Assembly (NCBI GenBank): GCA_964413905.1
Contig: CAYPUG010000024.1
Location: 1 to 29,621 of the forward strand
DNA: 29,621 nt
Source: CAYPUG01 sp964413905
Lineage (GTDB): Bacteria > Chloroflexota > Anaerolineae > JAADDB01
Reading direction: 5' to 3'
Shown here: in pieces, positions 7,152-14,388 of the stretch
Position numbering within the stretch: the stretch's first letter is position 1
Layout of the letters: each line of letters starts with the position of its first letter
The notes under the pieces: generated by a model
What the model was told of the DNA's origin: nothing
The model's input: only the letters and a program-made list of their open reading frames with translations
The model's database searches: none
Translations under genes and position numbers: made by a program

Positions 7152-7820
7152 TTAAGGCAGGGGCACCAGCCATTGGGTGGCTTTGGTGCCTTCTGCCACC
7201 CATCCTTCAACGCCGTTCTCCCCTCTAACTTTCCACCAGCGGTACCCATCCGCCTCGTGGGGACCCTCCAGGATGGACACTTCTGCATTTTGGAGTAGGC
7301 TTCCTACTTTGTCGTAGCCTACACCGGGGCCTGCACGAACGTTGAGCGTTTGCGTGTCCACCCGAGCCCGTCCGCCGGGGTGAAGGACGGGGACCGGAGT
7401 GGGGGTGGGCGTTTGCGTTGGTGTCGGCGATGGAGTAGGCGTTGAGGTCGGGGTCATCGTTGGCGTCGGGGTGGGGATGAGGTTAGGCACGGGAATGGGA
7501 GTAGGTGTTGGTGTGGGCAGAGGGGCCGGTCGTGCTTCGGGACGCCATAGGCGCTGCCACACCATGTGACCATCCGGCGCTATACGTACGGTCATCTGGA
7601 CCAAGAGCACCAAAATCAGGAAGAAGCCCACCGCGGCCGCGTACCGCCACATGTGGACGTACGCCCAGTCCTCCAGGAGCGTCCCGCGCTTGCGGCGCCA
7701 ATCCCACGTGGCTATAGCCCAACCAATGGACATAAAGGCTGCACCGATGAGAAACACGCCGGTGAACCATTTGTGGTATTCAACGATGAATCGGAGTACT
7801 CGCTCCATCCGTGCCCTCAT
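7152..7820 (-). CDS. Membrane-anchored protein with Thr/Pro stalk and C-terminal SH3b domain
   Basis: The start is ATG at 7820 with AAAGGGG about 10 bases upstream; GTG 7826 is possible, and the frame open to 8000 runs into a repeat and is unlikely. The 222-residue protein has two membrane helices (about 19-39 and 60-80) joined by a short charged loop, a Thr/Pro repeat stalk (about 95-145), and a bacterial SH3 type 3 domain (about 150-222; TLNVRAGPGVGYDKVG and WWKVRGENGVEGWVAEG are diagnostic). Such domains usually bind cell-wall or surface ligands, so an extracytoplasmic domain held near the envelope is likely. No enzymatic domain is seen. It is convergent with cobO with only 3 bases between the stops. 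Confidence 0.8.
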   Translation of the reverse strand: MRARMERVLRFIVEYHKWFTGVFLIGAAFMSIGWAIATWDWRRKRGTLLEDWAYVHMWRYAAAVGFFLILVLLVQMTVRIAPDGHMVWQRLWRPEARPAPLPTPTPTPIPVPNLIPTPTPTMTPTSTPTPSPTPTQTPTPTPVPVLHPGGRARVDTQTLNVRAGPGVGYDKVGSLLQNAEVSILEGPHEADGYRWWKVRGENGVEGWVAEGTKATQWLVPLP

Positions 7821-7982
7821 ACGCACATGACCCCTTTCCCTTGCATGATGACCGGGGGCCATGTAGAGGTGTTGGTGTGCATACGTTTTCCAACGTGTGC
7901 GTGTATCATAGCATAAAACCCCTGAGGGCGAAAATGCGCCGCGTCTTTCCTCGTGCCCATCCGGATCTTTTCGTGGAGTGTT

Positions 7983-8062
7983 GCTGATTGACTGATACAT
8001 CGCGTTTCATGTACCTCTTTCTAGGCCAAGGTACATTCGCAGAGTTTTGTCAGTTCATCAGC
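7983..8062 (+). repeat. Dispersed inverted-repeat element, copy R1 (complete)
   Basis: The left arm (7983-8016) begins GCTGATTGACTGATACATCG and continues CGTTTCATGTACCT. The right arm (8028-8062) is its imperfect reverse complement, including AAGGTACATTCGC, GTTTTGTCAG and TTCATCAGC. The outermost GCTGAT/ATCAGC pair perfectly. The arms are joined by about 11 bases (CTTTCTAGGCC). Same family as the copies near 10650, 10815, 14297, 23215 and 26291. Confidence 0.75.
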
Positions 8063-8283
8063 TGTACCTGCTTCGTAGGAGTCATTGGGGAAGTTTTGGC
8101 GGGCGGCGACGGGGTGATTTATGGAAAGCGTATCCTTTTGGAACGACTCTGCGTTGATTGTGTTTGAGCCAGCGCGAATAGACCGAGAAGACTTGACATG
8201 GGGATGTGGGCTTGGAGAGGGTGTTCGTGTGATCTGTGAGGAGGCAGAGACAACGGAGCAGGAGGAGAATGTGTGAATTCCAA

Positions 8284-8312
8284 TTGGTATTCTTTGGCCA
8301 TTTTGATACAAT
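8284..8312 (+). promoter_or_regulatory. Sigma-70-type promoter for the sigma/DUF5667 operon
   Basis: A -35 TTGGTA (8284-8289) and -10 TACAAT (8307-8312) are separated by exactly 17 bases. Transcription would begin near 8319, leaving a leader of about 33 bases before GTG 8352. Confidence 0.6.
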
Positions 8313-8351
8313 GGCAAATCCAGACGCCACTTACGTGAGGATATTGAACCG

Positions 8352-8966
8352 GTGTTCGGATGGGCCTTCCAGGTCTACGATCGGCTTATGCATCTCTTCG
8401 CCCAGGAGCTGTTTCCGCGGGCGACCGGCTCCCCGCTTTCACCGGAGGAGCTGATTGAACGCGTTCGCAATCGAGACCCTGAGGCGTGGGATTATGTGTT
8501 TAACCGCTATTATCCGGAGATTTACGCATATTTACGCTATCGAACCGCGTCTGAGGAGGATGCTGAAGATCTAGCCGCGACGGTGTTTGAGCGGGCTGTT
8601 CGTAGCATACACACGTACAAGGAGACCGGCCGTGGGCTGGGTCCGTGGCTCCAACGCATTGCCAGCAACTTGGTGGTGGATTATTACCGACGACGGGGGG
8701 TCCCAGGACGTCAAACCGAGGCGTTGTCTCCCAAGTTAGCCGACCGTTCTCCCTCGCCGTTGGAGTATGCTTTACAGATGGACACGGTGGAGGATGTCCG
8801 CAAGGCCTTGGCCCGGTTGCCCGAAAATCAGCGCAATGTGCTGATTTATCGATTCCTCCTTGGATACAGTTTGGCCGAAACCGCGGACATTATGGGGAAA
8901 AACGTGAACGCGATTAAGGCATTGCAGCACCGAGCCTTGCAGAATTTGAAGAAGATACTCACATGA
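8352..8966 (+). CDS. Sigma-70 family (ECF-like) RNA polymerase sigma factor
   Basis: GTG 8352 is used (GAGG 11 bases upstream); ATG 8388 in frame is a credible alternative that removes 12 residues. The 204-residue protein has sigma region 2 (about 45-115: AWDYVFNRYYPEIYAYLRYR, then the acidic SEEDAEDLAATVFERAVR and WLQRIASNLVVDYYRRR) and region 4 (about 148-202: LPENQRNVLIYRFLLGYSLAE and a helix-turn-helix around ETADIMGKNVNAIKALQHRAL). Region 3 is absent, as in group 4 sigma factors. It overlaps by 4 bases a gene for a membrane protein with a DUF5667-like domain, a pairing common in Chloroflexota, so a membrane-derived signal probably controls its release. Target promoters are unknown. Confidence 0.9.
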   Translation: MFGWAFQVYDRLMHLFAQELFPRATGSPLSPEELIERVRNRDPEAWDYVFNRYYPEIYAYLRYRTASEEDAEDLAATVFERAVRSIHTYKETGRGLGPWLQRIASNLVVDYYRRRGVPGRQTEALSPKLADRSPSPLEYALQMDTVEDVRKALARLPENQRNVLIYRFLLGYSLAETADIMGKNVNAIKALQHRALQNLKKILT

Positions 8967-10597
8967 GTGTAGATGAGCGCGTTTTGGAAGAATCTATAGA
9001 GCGAGCCTTGACCGACCCTTACGGGTACGATCCGCTGCAAGATGAGCGAATTCCTCCCCATATGCGGGAGGAAGTTGCAGCCTACGTCACGCTCGTGCAG
9101 CGCATGGCTCGATCGCCCCGGCCTCAACCCTCCGCCCTGGCTGTGCATCGGGCACGAGAGCGGATGCATCGAGCATTACAGGCAGAATCCCGGAAATGGC
9201 GTTTCGGGCTACACCGCATCGGTCTCGCATTTCGCTTCCTCACCGTTCGTAAGACCTTGGGCCCGGTAACAACGGTGTTGGTGGCCTTGGTCCTTGTTCT
9301 TGTGGTGGGGATGAGCACATACACGTTGGCGATGAACAGTTTGCCCGGCCAGCCTTTATACGGGGTGAAGCGCGGGGTGGAAGCACTCTCTCTTCACCTG
9401 GTTCCTCTTGAACGTCAGCCTGAATTACGCGCGCGATTCGCCCTTCATCGCGTGGAGGAATACCAAGCGCTTCAACAGCACGGAAAGCCCGTCACGGATG
9501 TACTGGTGGATTACAGAGCGGAATTGGAAAGAATACGTCGTACGTTGGAAACCTTGCCACCTGAACAACGAGCATCGGTAGTGCCTCGCGTGGTGCAGCG
9601 GTTACAGGAGGCGGAGAGTGTTCTGGGTGCGCTTGCTCAGTACACACCTGAAGATCAACGGTCGATCTTGCAATCTGCTTTAGACGAAACCCGACATCTC
9701 TTGGTCACCTTAGAGCCTATTCTTCCAACTACACCTACGCCGGCCTTCACCGTGTCCCTGACGGGAAGCGCGACGGTTGTTCTTACCCCATCACGCCCCA
9801 ACACGCCTACTCCGGGAGAAGGGACACCGAGCGAACGGTGGAGTCCAACGGCTACCCTATCTATCGTTCCCCCCTCCCTGATCCTGACGCCGCGCGTTGT
9901 TCCTACGGCTACACCAACCCCGCGTGTAACGCTTATCATCAAACCTACAAATACTTCGACACCCCCAAGCGGACGCAAGCATAGGTTCACTCCTCCCCCC
10001 CGGTTGACATGGACCCTGCCTCCTACCCCGACCCGACCACGTGGACATCATCCACGGACGCCTATACCTTCATGGACTCCGACGCGGTTCATTCCGCCGC
10101 ATCATCACACGCCCACCCTTTCCCCGACCTCGACCCCGACCTTTTCTCCTGTACCGACACCCATGCCAACCCATCATTCAACACGTGTGCCTACAATGCC
10201 CATTTCAACCCCCACGCCCACATTCCCTCCAACACCCACGTGGACACCGACGCGATTTTCCCCACCACATCAACACACCCCCACCCCTGTTCCGACCCCT
10301 TCTTCTGTTCCGTCGCCTACATGGACACCTCATCCTACATGGACGCCTACACTTTCTGTTCCCACCCCGACCCGTCCATCCCACCGGACGCCTTATCCTA
10401 CGGCCACACCTCGTGCGACGCAGACACCGCCTTCTCTTCCCACCGCGCCCCTTACTCCGACCCTTCAGCCCTCTCTCACCCCTCACCCCACAAGGCATCC
10501 CACGCGAAGGCCGCGGCCCACACCTACGCCCTTTCCCACACCGACGCCCTTTCCAACGCCGACACCACCTCACCATTTTCCTTTCCCTCGTCCATAG
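8963..10597 (+). CDS. DUF5667-type membrane partner (putative anti-sigma) with a very long Thr/Pro/His-rich tail
   Basis: ATG 8963 overlaps the sigma gene stop (ATGA). The 544-residue protein has a soluble N-terminus (1-100), one membrane helix (about 102-119), then a DUF5667-like domain beginning NSLPGQPLYGVKRGVE (125-140) and continuing as charged helices to about 245. The remaining 290 or so residues are low-complexity Thr/Pro/Ser with many His and Trp, including a duplicated WTPTRFxPPHxHTPT unit. The N-terminus would be cytoplasmic and could bind the sigma factor; the tail would cross the envelope. The tail's coding DNA is C-rich and purine-poor on this strand, which opens long spurious frames in other phases. 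Anti-sigma action is inferred from gene pairing; no zinc-binding anti-sigma motif is seen. Confidence 0.8.
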   Translation: MSVDERVLEESIERALTDPYGYDPLQDERIPPHMREEVAAYVTLVQRMARSPRPQPSALAVHRARERMHRALQAESRKWRFGLHRIGLAFRFLTVRKTLGPVTTVLVALVLVLVVGMSTYTLAMNSLPGQPLYGVKRGVEALSLHLVPLERQPELRARFALHRVEEYQALQQHGKPVTDVLVDYRAELERIRRTLETLPPEQRASVVPRVVQRLQEAESVLGALAQYTPEDQRSILQSALDETRHLLVTLEPILPTTPTPAFTVSLTGSATVVLTPSRPNTPTPGEGTPSERWSPTATLSIVPPSLILTPRVVPTATPTPRVTLIIKPTNTSTPPSGRKHRFTPPPRLTWTLPPTPTRPRGHHPRTPIPSWTPTRFIPPHHHTPTLSPTSTPTFSPVPTPMPTHHSTRVPTMPISTPTPTFPPTPTWTPTRFSPPHQHTPTPVPTPSSVPSPTWTPHPTWTPTLSVPTPTRPSHRTPYPTATPRATQTPPSLPTAPLTPTLQPSLTPHPTRHPTRRPRPTPTPFPTPTPFPTPTPPHHFPFPRP

Positions 10598-10609
10598 TTT
10601 TACTTCTGA

Positions 10610-10638
10610 TTGAGGACGCTTGAGGCCGTGTGTATAAT
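10610..10638 (+). promoter_or_regulatory. Sigma-70-type promoter upstream of repeats and tsaB-rimI
   Basis: TTGAGG (10610-10615), a 17-base spacer and a perfect TATAAT (10633-10638). The predicted start, near 10645, is about 5 bases before repeat R2, so the whole repeat would form the 5' leader of the tsaB-rimI transcript. Confidence 0.7.
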
Positions 10639-10649
10639 GAGAGAGATCG

Positions 10650-10807
10650 TCCTGATTGACGGACATATCGCGTTTCATGTATCTCGGCGTAAAGAAGGGG
10701 TAGAAATTTGTGGGATTTTCGCCGCCGAAGGCGGCGAAAATCCCACAAATTTCCCTTCCTCTTCCTAGGCCAAGGTGCATTCGCAAAGTTTTGTCGGTCG
10801 GTCAGGA
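10650..10807 (+). repeat. Dispersed element copy R2 with a perfect 24-bp internal inverted repeat
   Basis: Outer arms pair imperfectly: TCCTGATTGACGGACATATC and on to about 10690 (left) against 10767-10807 (right, ending GTCGGTCGGTCAGGA). Inside, 10703-10726 is perfectly complementary to 10730-10753 around the 3-base loop GAA. The 9-mer GAGATCGTC flanks the unit at 10643-10651 and 10806-10814, like a target-site duplication. No T-run follows the inner stem, so a simple terminator is unlikely. Confidence 0.85.
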
Positions 10808-10814
10808 GATCGTC

Positions 10815-10889
10815 GATTGACGGACACATCCCGTTTTATGCACCTTGGCGTAGAGGAGCAGGGAAATTCGTAGAGTTTTGTCGGTCAAT
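10815..10889 (+). repeat. Dispersed element copy R3
   Basis: The left arm begins GATTGACGGACACATCCCG and continues TTTTATGCACCTTGGCG; the right arm is GTAGAGTTTTGTCGGTCAAT, which pairs with it at the ends. It lies 7 bases after R2 and matches it in the same orientation. The next bases, ATTAAAGCGGTC, recur inverted at 1216-1227. Confidence 0.75.
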
Positions 10890-10920
10890 TAAAGCGGTCG
10901 ATCTGATACACGCAGAAAGG

Positions 10921-11619
10921 ATGGGGGATGGCGTGATCCTGGCGATCGATACAGCAACGGATTGGGCGGGCATCGCTTTATATGATGAGGATGAGGGTGT
11001 TGTACGCTATGAGGAAACATGGTGGGCGCGGCGGCGTCACACAACCACACTGATGGTCCGTGTGGATGCCGCGGTGCGCGATCAGTCCCTCACTCCAGAA
11101 CACCTGACCGGGATCACGGTGGCACTGGGACCGGGCTCATATACCGGGCTTCGGGTGGGGTTGAGTGTGGCGAAAGGCCTTGCCCTCGCGTTGGATCTTC
11201 CCCTGGTCGGAGTGCCCACGTTGGATATCGTTGCGTATCCTTATCGTACACAGCCAAATCCCGTTTGTGCCGTTATTCAAGCAGGTCGCACCCGTGTGTG
11301 TTGGGCGGTCTACCCTCCAGGAACGAGCGCCATGTCCCCCTATGACGGCTATCATTTGGACGATGTGCCGACTGTAGCACGTGCCTTATCCCGGTTAGAT
11401 GCGTTCATCTATATTTACGGGGAGATCACCCCCGGAGCGTCCGAGGTGCTCCGCGAGGTGTTGGGATCGCGGGTGTACATTGGCTCACCTGCGGAAGGCC
11501 TTCGCCGGCCTGCATTTCTGGCAGAAATGGGATGGCAGAGAATTCGTCAGGGTGATGTGGATGACCCGGCAACGTTATCCCCCATTTATTTACGCCATCC
11601 CGGCAGTAGTGGCCCATGA
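10921..11619 (+). CDS. tsaB: tRNA t6A37 threonylcarbamoyladenosine biosynthesis protein TsaB
   Basis: ATG 10921 is reported, but GTG 10933, which would give the usual N-terminus ILAIDTATDW and has GGGGGAT just upstream, may be the true start. The product (232 residues) is a typical TsaB: ILAIDTATDWAGIALYD at the N-terminus, and GPGSYTGLRVGLSVAKGLALALDLPLVGV (about 67-95), the ASKHA-fold signature of the family. TsaB is the non-catalytic partner of TsaD in the complex that makes t6A at position 37 of ANN-decoding tRNAs. It overlaps rimI by 4 bases, the standard arrangement in many bacteria. The frame upstream of 10921 passes through repeat R3 and is not thought to be coding. Confidence 0.93.
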   Translation: MGDGVILAIDTATDWAGIALYDEDEGVVRYEETWWARRRHTTTLMVRVDAAVRDQSLTPEHLTGITVALGPGSYTGLRVGLSVAKGLALALDLPLVGVPTLDIVAYPYRTQPNPVCAVIQAGRTRVCWAVYPPGTSAMSPYDGYHLDDVPTVARALSRLDAFIYIYGEITPGASEVLREVLGSRVYIGSPAEGLRRPAFLAEMGWQRIRQGDVDDPATLSPIYLRHPGSSGP

Positions 11620-12227
11620 ACAGCGCCTGTGATGCTTCCACCTTTCCTTTTTACTTCTCTCCTCTGAGCGATGAGGATATTCCTGCTGTTTTGGAGATCG
11701 AGCAGCAGGTGTTTTCCCTGCCTTGGAGCGAGGGGATCTATCGCTATGAACTCCGCCACAACCCCTATGCGACGTATTGGGCCGTTCGTTCGCGGTGTCG
11801 GCGCCTCCCCTCTATCGTCGCCTATGGGGGGGTATGGTTTTACTTGCCCGAAGCTCACATTAGCACAATAGCCGTTCATCCGCGCTTTCGAGGGTTTCAC
11901 CTGGGCGCGTGGTTGTTGGCTCATTTGCTCTTAGAAGGTGTGAAAAGAGGTGCAACGGAGGCTTCCTTGGAGGTTCGCGTGAGTAACATCGTGGCTCAAC
12001 GTTTGTACCTTTCCTTCGGTTTCCGCGTTGTAGGTCGTCGGTATCGTTACTACAGTGATAATCGAGAAGATGCGTACATAATGACGTTAAAGCCCCTAGA
12101 TCGGAACACGTTGCAGAAGCGTCTGCAACGGGAAGAGCATGTGGTGCGGGAACGATGGGCTCAAAAAGCGCGCGAAATTCTCAGTGGGGGGGATGAAATG
12201 CAAGATCTCGGAAAGTCCAATCGCTAG
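11616..12227 (+). CDS. rimI: Ribosomal-protein-alanine N-acetyltransferase-like GNAT protein RimI
   Basis: ATG 11616 overlaps the tsaB stop (ATGA). The 203-residue protein is a GNAT acetyltransferase: IPAVLEIEQQVFSLPWSEGIYRYEL (about 23-47) is the RimI N-terminal signature, the acetyl-CoA pyrophosphate loop is RFRGFHLGAWLL (88-99), and LEVRVSNIVAQRLYLSFGFRVVGRR followed by YYSDNREDAYIMTL completes the fold. RimI acetylates the N-terminal alanine of ribosomal protein S18 in E. coli; the exact target here is unknown. A charged tail of about 40 residues after the domain is an extension over the usual 150 or so. Its stop overlaps the stop of the convergent gene at a shared CTAG. Confidence 0.88.
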   Translation: MNSACDASTFPFYFSPLSDEDIPAVLEIEQQVFSLPWSEGIYRYELRHNPYATYWAVRSRCRRLPSIVAYGGVWFYLPEAHISTIAVHPRFRGFHLGAWLLAHLLLEGVKRGATEASLEVRVSNIVAQRLYLSFGFRVVGRRYRYYSDNREDAYIMTLKPLDRNTLQKRLQREEHVVRERWAQKAREILSGGDEMQDLGKSNR

Positions 12228-13993
12228 AGGATAATGTCCACAGGAGAGGGGGTGGAGATATCCTCCTCGTCCTCCAGGATATATCCCTCGTTTCGTTGAA
12301 CGCCTCCTCGTTCCTGGATTTTATCGAGAACTTTGTAGAAGGTCTCTTCCATATGTTCTAGCGCTTCCTCGGGGGATATCTCGATGGTGCTCCATGCACC
12401 TTCGGGGGACGATGTGTGAGTTTTTTGAAATCGAATGGCCACACCGCCGTCCAAACAAGGAATGACTATATCCGCTTGGTATGTTTTTTCACCTTCCGCG
12501 ATGGTATAATTGTGTTCCACCGGCGTGCGACGTTCCACAAAGGCCTGATGGAGCTGATCCTGAACATCGGAACGGAGCCAGAGATCGTTGATCTCCCGGG
12601 CGTTGAGGATGCGATCCAAGGTGGTGGGGATAAATGTCACGCGGCGCAGGCGTTCGCTGGGAATAGGTTGGGGGAGGCGGCGGAGCGCCCCCAACTCTAC
12701 CTTATAGTACCATTCGTCGGCTCGAGGATGGTCGGGTTCCTCGGGTAAGATGTCGCGCCGACGCATGAGCCGATACCGCAATACAGGAGCCATGTAAGGG
12801 ATGCTCCAACGTTCCGCTCCAAACGTGCCGGTCAGGTAGAAGGCCAGATAATCGGCCGCGACCTGTTGGGGGGCCCGGCGTACAGGGATGCGATACCACC
12901 CTTCGTCCCGAACTCGTTCAAAGTCTTTGTGATTGTTGAGGATGACCACAAGAACTCGCGCGTCCTGCTCCTCCGAGATCTCGCCTTCCCATACAGTGTA
13001 TGTGGCTTCGGCTTCCGCGAGTTCTCTCGAGGGATGCCACCGGGTTTCGGTGAGGAGGTTTGGGGCGAATCGCAGGAGATCTTGATAAAGTCGTGCGACG
13101 GCTAAGTCGTTTCCCTTGGCTTCCACCATAATATCCGCCTCGCGGCCGGCCAGCGCCTGAAGGAGTTCGATGGCATCAAAGGGGTGGATGAAGTCGCTAT
13201 GTTGGTTGGGCAATGGCGGGTGAACGGTGGTGAACTTCTTGCCGGTAATGGGATTGCGACGTTCCACCGTACGCATGCTTGTGCTGGGGGAGGCCAAGTG
13301 GAGCTTGGGGGTGACTCCCGCGGGCCACGTGTTGAGGGCCATCCGGACGCCTTCTTGCAAAGGGATGTTCCGGCGATTGAGCAGGCGGTGGTGAAGGAGG
13401 TCAAAGATAACAGGGATACCTACCCGTTCGTGCGCGTAGAGGGCATCTTCCAGATCGAAGGTGGTATCGTCATGTTCTAAGGCCAAGCGCTCTCGCACGA
13501 ACTCGGGTAATGTTTCTACTCGACGGCAAAACCGATCCAGAGCGCGCCGGGGATTGTCGTACCCTCCTCCCACATGAACTACAATGACGCTTTCCGGTCC
13601 CAAGCCCATGCCATCGAGAATGCGGGCCAGCGCCGCCAGCGTACGTACTCCGTACTCTACTCGACCCTCATCTTCTGCGCTAAGCACAACGTGAGAAGGC
13701 GCGTGAAACGTGAGGCGGATGCCAAACTCCTGAGCCAACCGGCCCACGTGTTCCAACTCAGGGGCGGCCTCGTCAATTTGGTGGTGGAATTCGGGAAAGT
13801 CGGGATGAGCCACGTACGGTGCCAGATCGGCGGCCATGCGGTACAGGAATATTCGGTTGCGGTGGAGATAATGGAGAATATCGCGCAAGTACATAAGACT
13901 CACGCTCAGGTGCGGTTGAGATTTCCAGCGGCGTGAGTCGTAGGGTTTTAATCCGGGTTTCCCCAAGATGCGTACCGCACAACCAAATCGCAT
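12224..13993 (-). CDS. uvsE: UV DNA damage endonuclease (UvsE/UVDE) fused to an unrecognised C-terminal module
   Basis: ATG 13993 has GGGAGG 5-6 bases upstream. The first 320 or so of 589 residues form a UVDE-like TIM barrel: LYRMAADLAPYVAHP (50-64), LTFHAPSHVVL (94-104, His97), VIVVHVGGGYDNP (136-148, His140), LALEHDD (170-176, Glu173), VIFDLLHHR (195-203, Asp198, His201), LHLASP (231-236, His232), HSDFIHPFDA (265-274) and DIMVEAKGND (287-296, Glu291). Metal-binding positions appear kept; the usual LEND is LEHD here. UVDE nicks 5' of UV photoproducts, without the UvrABC machinery. The C-terminal 265 residues (VLVVILNNHKDFERVRDEGW, then FYLTGTFG, HPRADEWYYKVELG and FIPTTLDRILNAREIND) are not part of classical UVDE and have no assigned function here. 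Confidence 0.85.
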   Translation of the reverse strand: MRFGCAVRILGKPGLKPYDSRRWKSQPHLSVSLMYLRDILHYLHRNRIFLYRMAADLAPYVAHPDFPEFHHQIDEAAPELEHVGRLAQEFGIRLTFHAPSHVVLSAEDEGRVEYGVRTLAALARILDGMGLGPESVIVVHVGGGYDNPRRALDRFCRRVETLPEFVRERLALEHDDTTFDLEDALYAHERVGIPVIFDLLHHRLLNRRNIPLQEGVRMALNTWPAGVTPKLHLASPSTSMRTVERRNPITGKKFTTVHPPLPNQHSDFIHPFDAIELLQALAGREADIMVEAKGNDLAVARLYQDLLRFAPNLLTETRWHPSRELAEAEATYTVWEGEISEEQDARVLVVILNNHKDFERVRDEGWYRIPVRRAPQQVAADYLAFYLTGTFGAERWSIPYMAPVLRYRLMRRRDILPEEPDHPRADEWYYKVELGALRRLPQPIPSERLRRVTFIPTTLDRILNAREINDLWLRSDVQDQLHQAFVERRTPVEHNYTIAEGEKTYQADIVIPCLDGGVAIRFQKTHTSSPEGAWSTIEISPEEALEHMEETFYKVLDKIQERGGVQRNEGYILEDEEDISTPSPVDIIL

Positions 13994-14258
13994 CGTAACC
14001 TCCCTCTTGTCCTTAATTTTACTCGAAAAACATGGGGAAGAGAAATTCTCCGGTTTTTCACCATAGAGATTTTCAGAGATTCGCCACGCAGGGGCAGACG
14101 GGCAGGTGAGGGCATGGCCTTCGCCTATCCCTCGGCCTTCTGAGCGGACATCTCACGGCTCAATGGTCGATATAAGATCTTCACGCGTTAGAACCGTGAA
14201 ATAGCCCTATTTGCACCGCGGGGAACGTGGAAACGTCCCACTTCGGCACAGAACGCAA

Positions 14259-14288
14259 TTGTTCCCCACCCGTGAAGGCCGTTATAAT
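14259..14288 (+). promoter_or_regulatory. Sigma-70-type promoter of the thrC operon
   Basis: TTGTTC (14259-14264), an 18-base spacer and a perfect TATAAT (14283-14288). The predicted start is near 14295, immediately before the repeat at 14297. The sequence around the -10 resembles that before repeat R2 (GGCCGT just upstream of TATAAT, AGA just after). Confidence 0.65.
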
Positions 14289-14296
14289 TAGACGTG

Positions 14297-14337
14297 CTTG
14301 ATGGACGCATCATGTTTCACGTCCCTCGGCGTCAAGG
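14297..14337 (+). repeat. Dispersed element copy R4 (left arm only)
   Basis: CTTGATGGACGCATCATG followed by TTTCACGTCCCTCGGCGTCAAGG matches the left arm of the family (TTGACGGACA, then CGTTTCATGTA, then CTCGGCGT). No clear right arm follows; instead its own ends (CTTGATGGACGC and GGCGTCAAGG) can pair. It would be the first part of the thrC mRNA leader. Confidence 0.6.
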
Positions 14338-14388
14338 GCGAATCAGACATACAGGATCCATCTGCCTCTCTGGTGTGGAAGGTGTGCG

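Larger units (their letters stand above)
7821..8351. other. Intergenic region with repeat copy R1 and the sigma-factor promoter
   Basis: This 531-base divergent gap holds the inverted-repeat element at 7983-8062 and a promoter at 8284-8312. Between them is a 51-codon frame (8121-8276) with a modest ribosome binding site and no recognised product. On the minus strand TATGATAC near 7903-7910 could be a -10 for the SH3b gene, but no convincing -35 was found. Confidence 0.5.
10598..10920. other. Intergenic region filled by a promoter and two repeat elements
   Basis: These 323 bases contain the promoter at 10610-10638, repeat copy R2 (10650-10807) and copy R3 (10815-10889), leaving about 30 bases before the tsaB start. 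No intrinsic terminator with a T-run was found for the upstream gene. Confidence 0.6.
13994..14388. other. Divergent intergenic region upstream of thrC
   Basis: These 395 bases separate the divergent uvsE and thrC genes. The thrC side has a promoter (14259-14288) and a one-armed repeat copy (14297-14337). GGGGAAC (14220-14226) and GTTCCCC (14261-14267) are an inverted pair whose right half overlaps the -35 element. The first 200 bases next to uvsE show nothing clear beyond AT-rich patches. Confidence 0.5.

Noticed and set aside
10009..10623. Long frames in other phases over the 3' part of the DUF5667 gene
   Set aside because: The C-rich repetitive DNA of the Thr/Pro tail has few stops in any phase. 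Only the frame continuous with the membrane domain is supported.
10652..10689. TTGACG at the start of the repeat as a -35 box
   Set aside because: At 17 bases the hexamers (GTATCT, GCACCT) are poor -10 matches and are not conserved between copies, whereas a perfect TATAAT lies upstream of R2.
10703..10753. Perfect inverted repeat as the intrinsic terminator of the DUF5667 gene
   Set aside because: No T-run follows, it is more than 100 bases past the stop and beyond a strong promoter, and it sits inside a repeat element.
7983..10889. CRISPR array
   Set aside because: Repeats are few, irregularly spaced, imperfect, inverted and of variable length; there are no uniform spacers and no cas genes.
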